Part shown: in pieces, positions 5,868 through 7,446 of the stretch | How positions within the stretch are numbered: position 1 is the first letter of the stretch | Layout of the letters: each line of letters opens with the position of its first letter | Origin: Methanoregulaceae archaeon UBA288 | Lineage (GTDB): Archaea; Halobacteriota; Methanomicrobia; Methanomicrobiales; Methanospirillaceae | DNA: 7,446 bases | NCBI GenBank assembly: GCA_002495225.1 | Contig: DAEF01000242.1 | Coordinates: 1 to 7,446, forward strand | Reading direction: 5' to 3' | Notes under the pieces: model-generated | Database searches by the model: none | Seen by the model: the letters and a program-made list of their open reading frames with translations, nothing else | Told to the model about the DNA's origin: nothing | Position numbers and translations under genes: made by a program

Positions 5868-6953
5868 ATGAGGATCCTCGCGATCGGCCTGGGAGGTGCG
5901 GGCGGACGGCTCGCGGACGCGCTCTACCGCCGGGACCGCGCGGGCCGCGTCTCGTGCGTCGAGGCGGCGGCGATCGACACGGACGCGCAGGCGATCCGGC
6001 AGCTCTCGGCGATCCCGGCGGAGCACCGGCTCTACTACCCGCCGATCGGGCGCGGCGCGATCGACCTGGAGCAGGTGCTCTTCCACCTGAAACGGCAGGA
6101 CACGTCCGGGGTGGACGCGATCCTGCTCTGCGTCGGGGCCGGGGGCGAGACGGGCACGGTCGCGCCGGTGCTCGCGGACGCGCTGAAGGCCGGCTTTGCC
6201 GAGCCGGTGCTGGTGCTCGCGGCCCTGCCCCAGCGCCAGGAGGGACCGCGGATCGCGGCGCAGGCGGGAGAGGCGCTGGATGCCCTGCTGCCCCGGACGG
6301 ACGCGGTCATCCTCTTCGACAACGAGACCTTCGCGGCCCGGCGGGCGGCGGAAATGCGGGACCCGTCGCCGATGCTCTACGCGGCCCTGAACGACGAGGC
6401 GGCGCTGCGGATTATGCTCCTGCTCCGGGCGGGCGAGTCCGGGCGGGAGGTGGGCCAGGTGGTGGTCGACGCGGGCGAGGTGCTCGGGACGCTCGCGGGC
6501 CAGGGGTTCGCGGCGGTCGGGTACGCGTTCGAGCCGCTCCGCGAGCACTGGCTCGAGCGGTTGCTGGGCCGGCCGGTCCCGTTCCTCGCGAAGACCGACC
6601 CGTACGACGGGGCGCAGCGGGTGGTGGCCCTCGCGAAGAAGGCCTGCTACGAGGAGGTCTCGGTCCCGTGCGACCTGACGGAGACGAAGAAGGCGCTCCT
6701 CCTCCTGGCCGGGCCGTCGCGCGAGCTCTCGATGAAGGGCTTCACGACCGTGCAGCGCTGGCTCGACCGGACGATCGCGGGGTTCGAGCTCCGCTCGGGC
6801 GATTACCCGGTCGATACGAGGCGGGTCGGGGTGGTGGTGCTCCTGGCCGGGCTCGGGAACGTGCCGCGCGTGACCGAGCTCCGCGAGGCCTCGGTGCGGG
6901 AGCGCCGGCCCGTCCAGATCGACCTGGTGGACCCGCTGGCCGACGGGCCCTGA
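5868..6953 (+). CDS. CetZ/FtsZ-superfamily tubulin-like GTPase
   Basis: Probable cytoskeletal GTPase of the tubulin superfamily, closest in layout to archaeal CetZ. It has 361 residues. The N-terminus ILAIGLGGAGGRLADALY (residues 3-20) is the nucleotide-binding glycine loop. AAIDTDAQAI (34-43) matches the CetZ/FtsZ strand and loop that follow. GAGGETGTVAP (90-100) is the tubulin G-box position, and ALPQRQEGPRIAA with DAVILFDN (145-152) continues the GTPase fold. Two departures stand out: E94 and V98 replace glycines of the usual GGGTGTG. The T7 loop region, VVDAGEV (199-205), keeps one Asp but lacks the Asn and has Glu for the second Asp of N-x-D-x-x-D. The C-terminal half is hard to assign. 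CetZ proteins affect cell shape; this one may differ or polymerise without normal hydrolysis. Codon use is extremely G/C-rich. It is probably transcribed alone. Confidence 0.75.
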   Translation: MRILAIGLGGAGGRLADALYRRDRAGRVSCVEAAAIDTDAQAIRQLSAIPAEHRLYYPPIGRGAIDLEQVLFHLKRQDTSGVDAILLCVGAGGETGTVAPVLADALKAGFAEPVLVLAALPQRQEGPRIAAQAGEALDALLPRTDAVILFDNETFAARRAAEMRDPSPMLYAALNDEAALRIMLLLRAGESGREVGQVVVDAGEVLGTLAGQGFAAVGYAFEPLREHWLERLLGRPVPFLAKTDPYDGAQRVVALAKKACYEEVSVPCDLTETKKALLLLAGPSRELSMKGFTTVQRWLDRTIAGFELRSGDYPVDTRRVGVVVLLAGLGNVPRVTELREASVRERRPVQIDLVDPLADGP

Positions 6954-6960
6954 CCGGGCG

Positions 6961-7308
6961 TCACCACGAGACGCGAGGGCCCCGCACGTGTTTTTCGACA
7001 CTCTTCGCGGCGGCCCCGGGGATGCCGGTGCCGGCGCCCCGCTCCTGGCGGCCGTACGGCCGCTTCTGCCGGCTCCCATCCTCATCGTCCTCGAACGACG
7101 GGCGGCGCGCGGCCCGTTCGAGCCGCTCCATGCTCGCGAGCAAATCCTCGTCTGAAGCCGACCGGGCCGCGCCGCTCGACTTGATCCCCCGGGCCGAGAG
7201 CCGGTGCTGGTACGCCGACCCCCCGCGGGACTGGCGCGCCGCGGAGACCGCTGTCGCTGCCCCGCGCTCGTCCGGGGCCGGATCGTTCTGTTCGGGCTCC
7301 AGCCTCAT
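6961..7308 (-). CDS. Hypothetical small charged, mostly disordered protein
   Basis: Not recognised. The reading gives 115 residues on the minus strand, ending only 7 bp from the stop of the CetZ-like gene (convergent). Third codon positions are overwhelmingly G or C, which supports real coding. The protein is rich in Arg, Ala, Gly, Ser, Glu and Asp, with no signal peptide, membrane segment or cysteine. Residues 53-69 (DEDLLASMERLERAARR) could form one amphipathic helix, followed by an acidic patch, EDDED (73-77), and a basic Gly/Arg tail. ATG 7308 was chosen because the in-frame codons further upstream, to a GTG at 7392, use rarer triplets (AGA, TCA, CAA, CGA, TGT) and have no ribosome binding site. 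The ATG itself has only GGGGTG immediately before it. It may be an adaptor for nucleic acid or for the neighbouring tubulin homologue, but nothing shows this. Confidence 0.6.
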   Translation of the reverse strand: MRLEPEQNDPAPDERGAATAVSAARQSRGGSAYQHRLSARGIKSSGAARSASDEDLLASMERLERAARRPSFEDDEDGSRQKRPYGRQERGAGTGIPGAAAKSVEKHVRGPRVSW

Positions 7309-7446
7309 CACCCCGTGACACCCGGGCCGCGTCCTGGGGCGGTCCGTCCTCTCTCGGTCGTGTTGTGACGTGTACGGCTCATTGGATCTCACCAGGGGAG
7401 GGGCCCGCGACCGTATTAATGGTTGGTGATTACTCAGTTACTGCCA
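7309..7446 (-). promoter_or_regulatory. Upstream region of the small minus-strand gene
   Basis: This stretch holds no convincing gene. The only A/T-rich part is 7412-7440. On the minus strand CCATTAATACGG (about 7411-7422) is a TATA-like sequence that would start transcription near 7390, leaving a leader of about 80 nt before ATG 7308. The same stretch could instead serve a plus-strand gene beyond the right edge. TTACT occurs twice around CAG (7431-7443). The window ends within TGCCA, so nothing further can be read. Confidence 0.3.

Noticed and set aside
5793..7085. 430-codon minus-strand frame opposite the CetZ-like gene, and the 454-codon plus frame 5954-7318
   Set aside because: Both are low-complexity Arg/Gly/Ala-rich shadows caused by scarce stop codons in high-G+C DNA. 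The frame at 5868 carries the tubulin-superfamily motifs.
7309..7392. GTG 7392 as the start of the small minus-strand protein
   Set aside because: No ribosome binding site precedes it, and the 28 extra codons include AGA, TCA, CAA, CGA and TGT, unlike the rest of the gene.
1..7446. CRISPR arrays, tRNA or rRNA genes, insertion sequences or transposases
   Set aside because: No regularly spaced repeats, no cloverleaf or rRNA-like conserved stretches and no transposase motifs were seen on either strand.

Overview
The window is G+C-rich archaeal DNA, almost certainly from a hydrogenotrophic methanogen. The Methanomicrobiales (a Methanoculleus-like genome) fit best, because the window holds the F420-reducing hydrogenase operon, the archaeal methanopterin-pathway GTP cyclohydrolase and a CetZ-like tubulin homologue, all in strongly GC3-biased codons. 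The taxon is an inference from gene content and composition; no rRNA is present.

Layout. At the left edge, on the minus strand, is the first 239 codons of ilvC (ketol-acid reductoisomerase, branched-chain amino acid synthesis). A roughly 117-bp A/T-rich divergent promoter region separates it from mptA on the plus strand, the first enzyme of tetrahydromethanopterin synthesis. After mptA comes a gene-free stretch of about 300 bp. It holds three back-to-back hairpins (probable mptA terminator), an inverted repeat, a clear BRE/TATA promoter and a leader of about 100 nt. Then follows the compact operon frhA-frhD-frhG-frhB (catalytic NiFe subunit, maturation protease, Fe-S subunit, FAD/F420 subunit). 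Gaps are 9 bp, a 14-bp overlap and 10 bp, and the operon ends at a T6 terminator. Next is a 361-codon CetZ/FtsZ-superfamily gene, and convergent to it, with a 7-bp gap, a small disordered, charged minus-strand protein of unknown function. No tRNA, rRNA, CRISPR array or mobile element was seen.

How the genes work together. FrhA/G/B transfer electrons from H2 through Fe-S clusters and FAD to F420. FrhD clips the FrhA C-terminus after nickel insertion. Reduced F420 serves the two F420-dependent steps on the C1 carrier H4MPT, whose synthesis starts with MptA, so mptA and frh are functionally linked. A shared 10-base element (TGCCAATCGG) paired with a TTTTGGCG-type arm in both upstream regions hints at joint control.

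Most notable points: (1) FrhG can be read from an upstream ATG that adds 74 residues, a short amphipathic helix plus a Pro/Ala/Glu-rich linker suggestive of a membrane or partner tether, while a near-perfect internal Shine-Dalgarno and GTG would make the ordinary short FrhG, so two isoforms are possible; (2) the shared inverted element upstream of mptA and frhA; (3) the CetZ-like protein has substitutions in the tubulin G-box and T7 loop.
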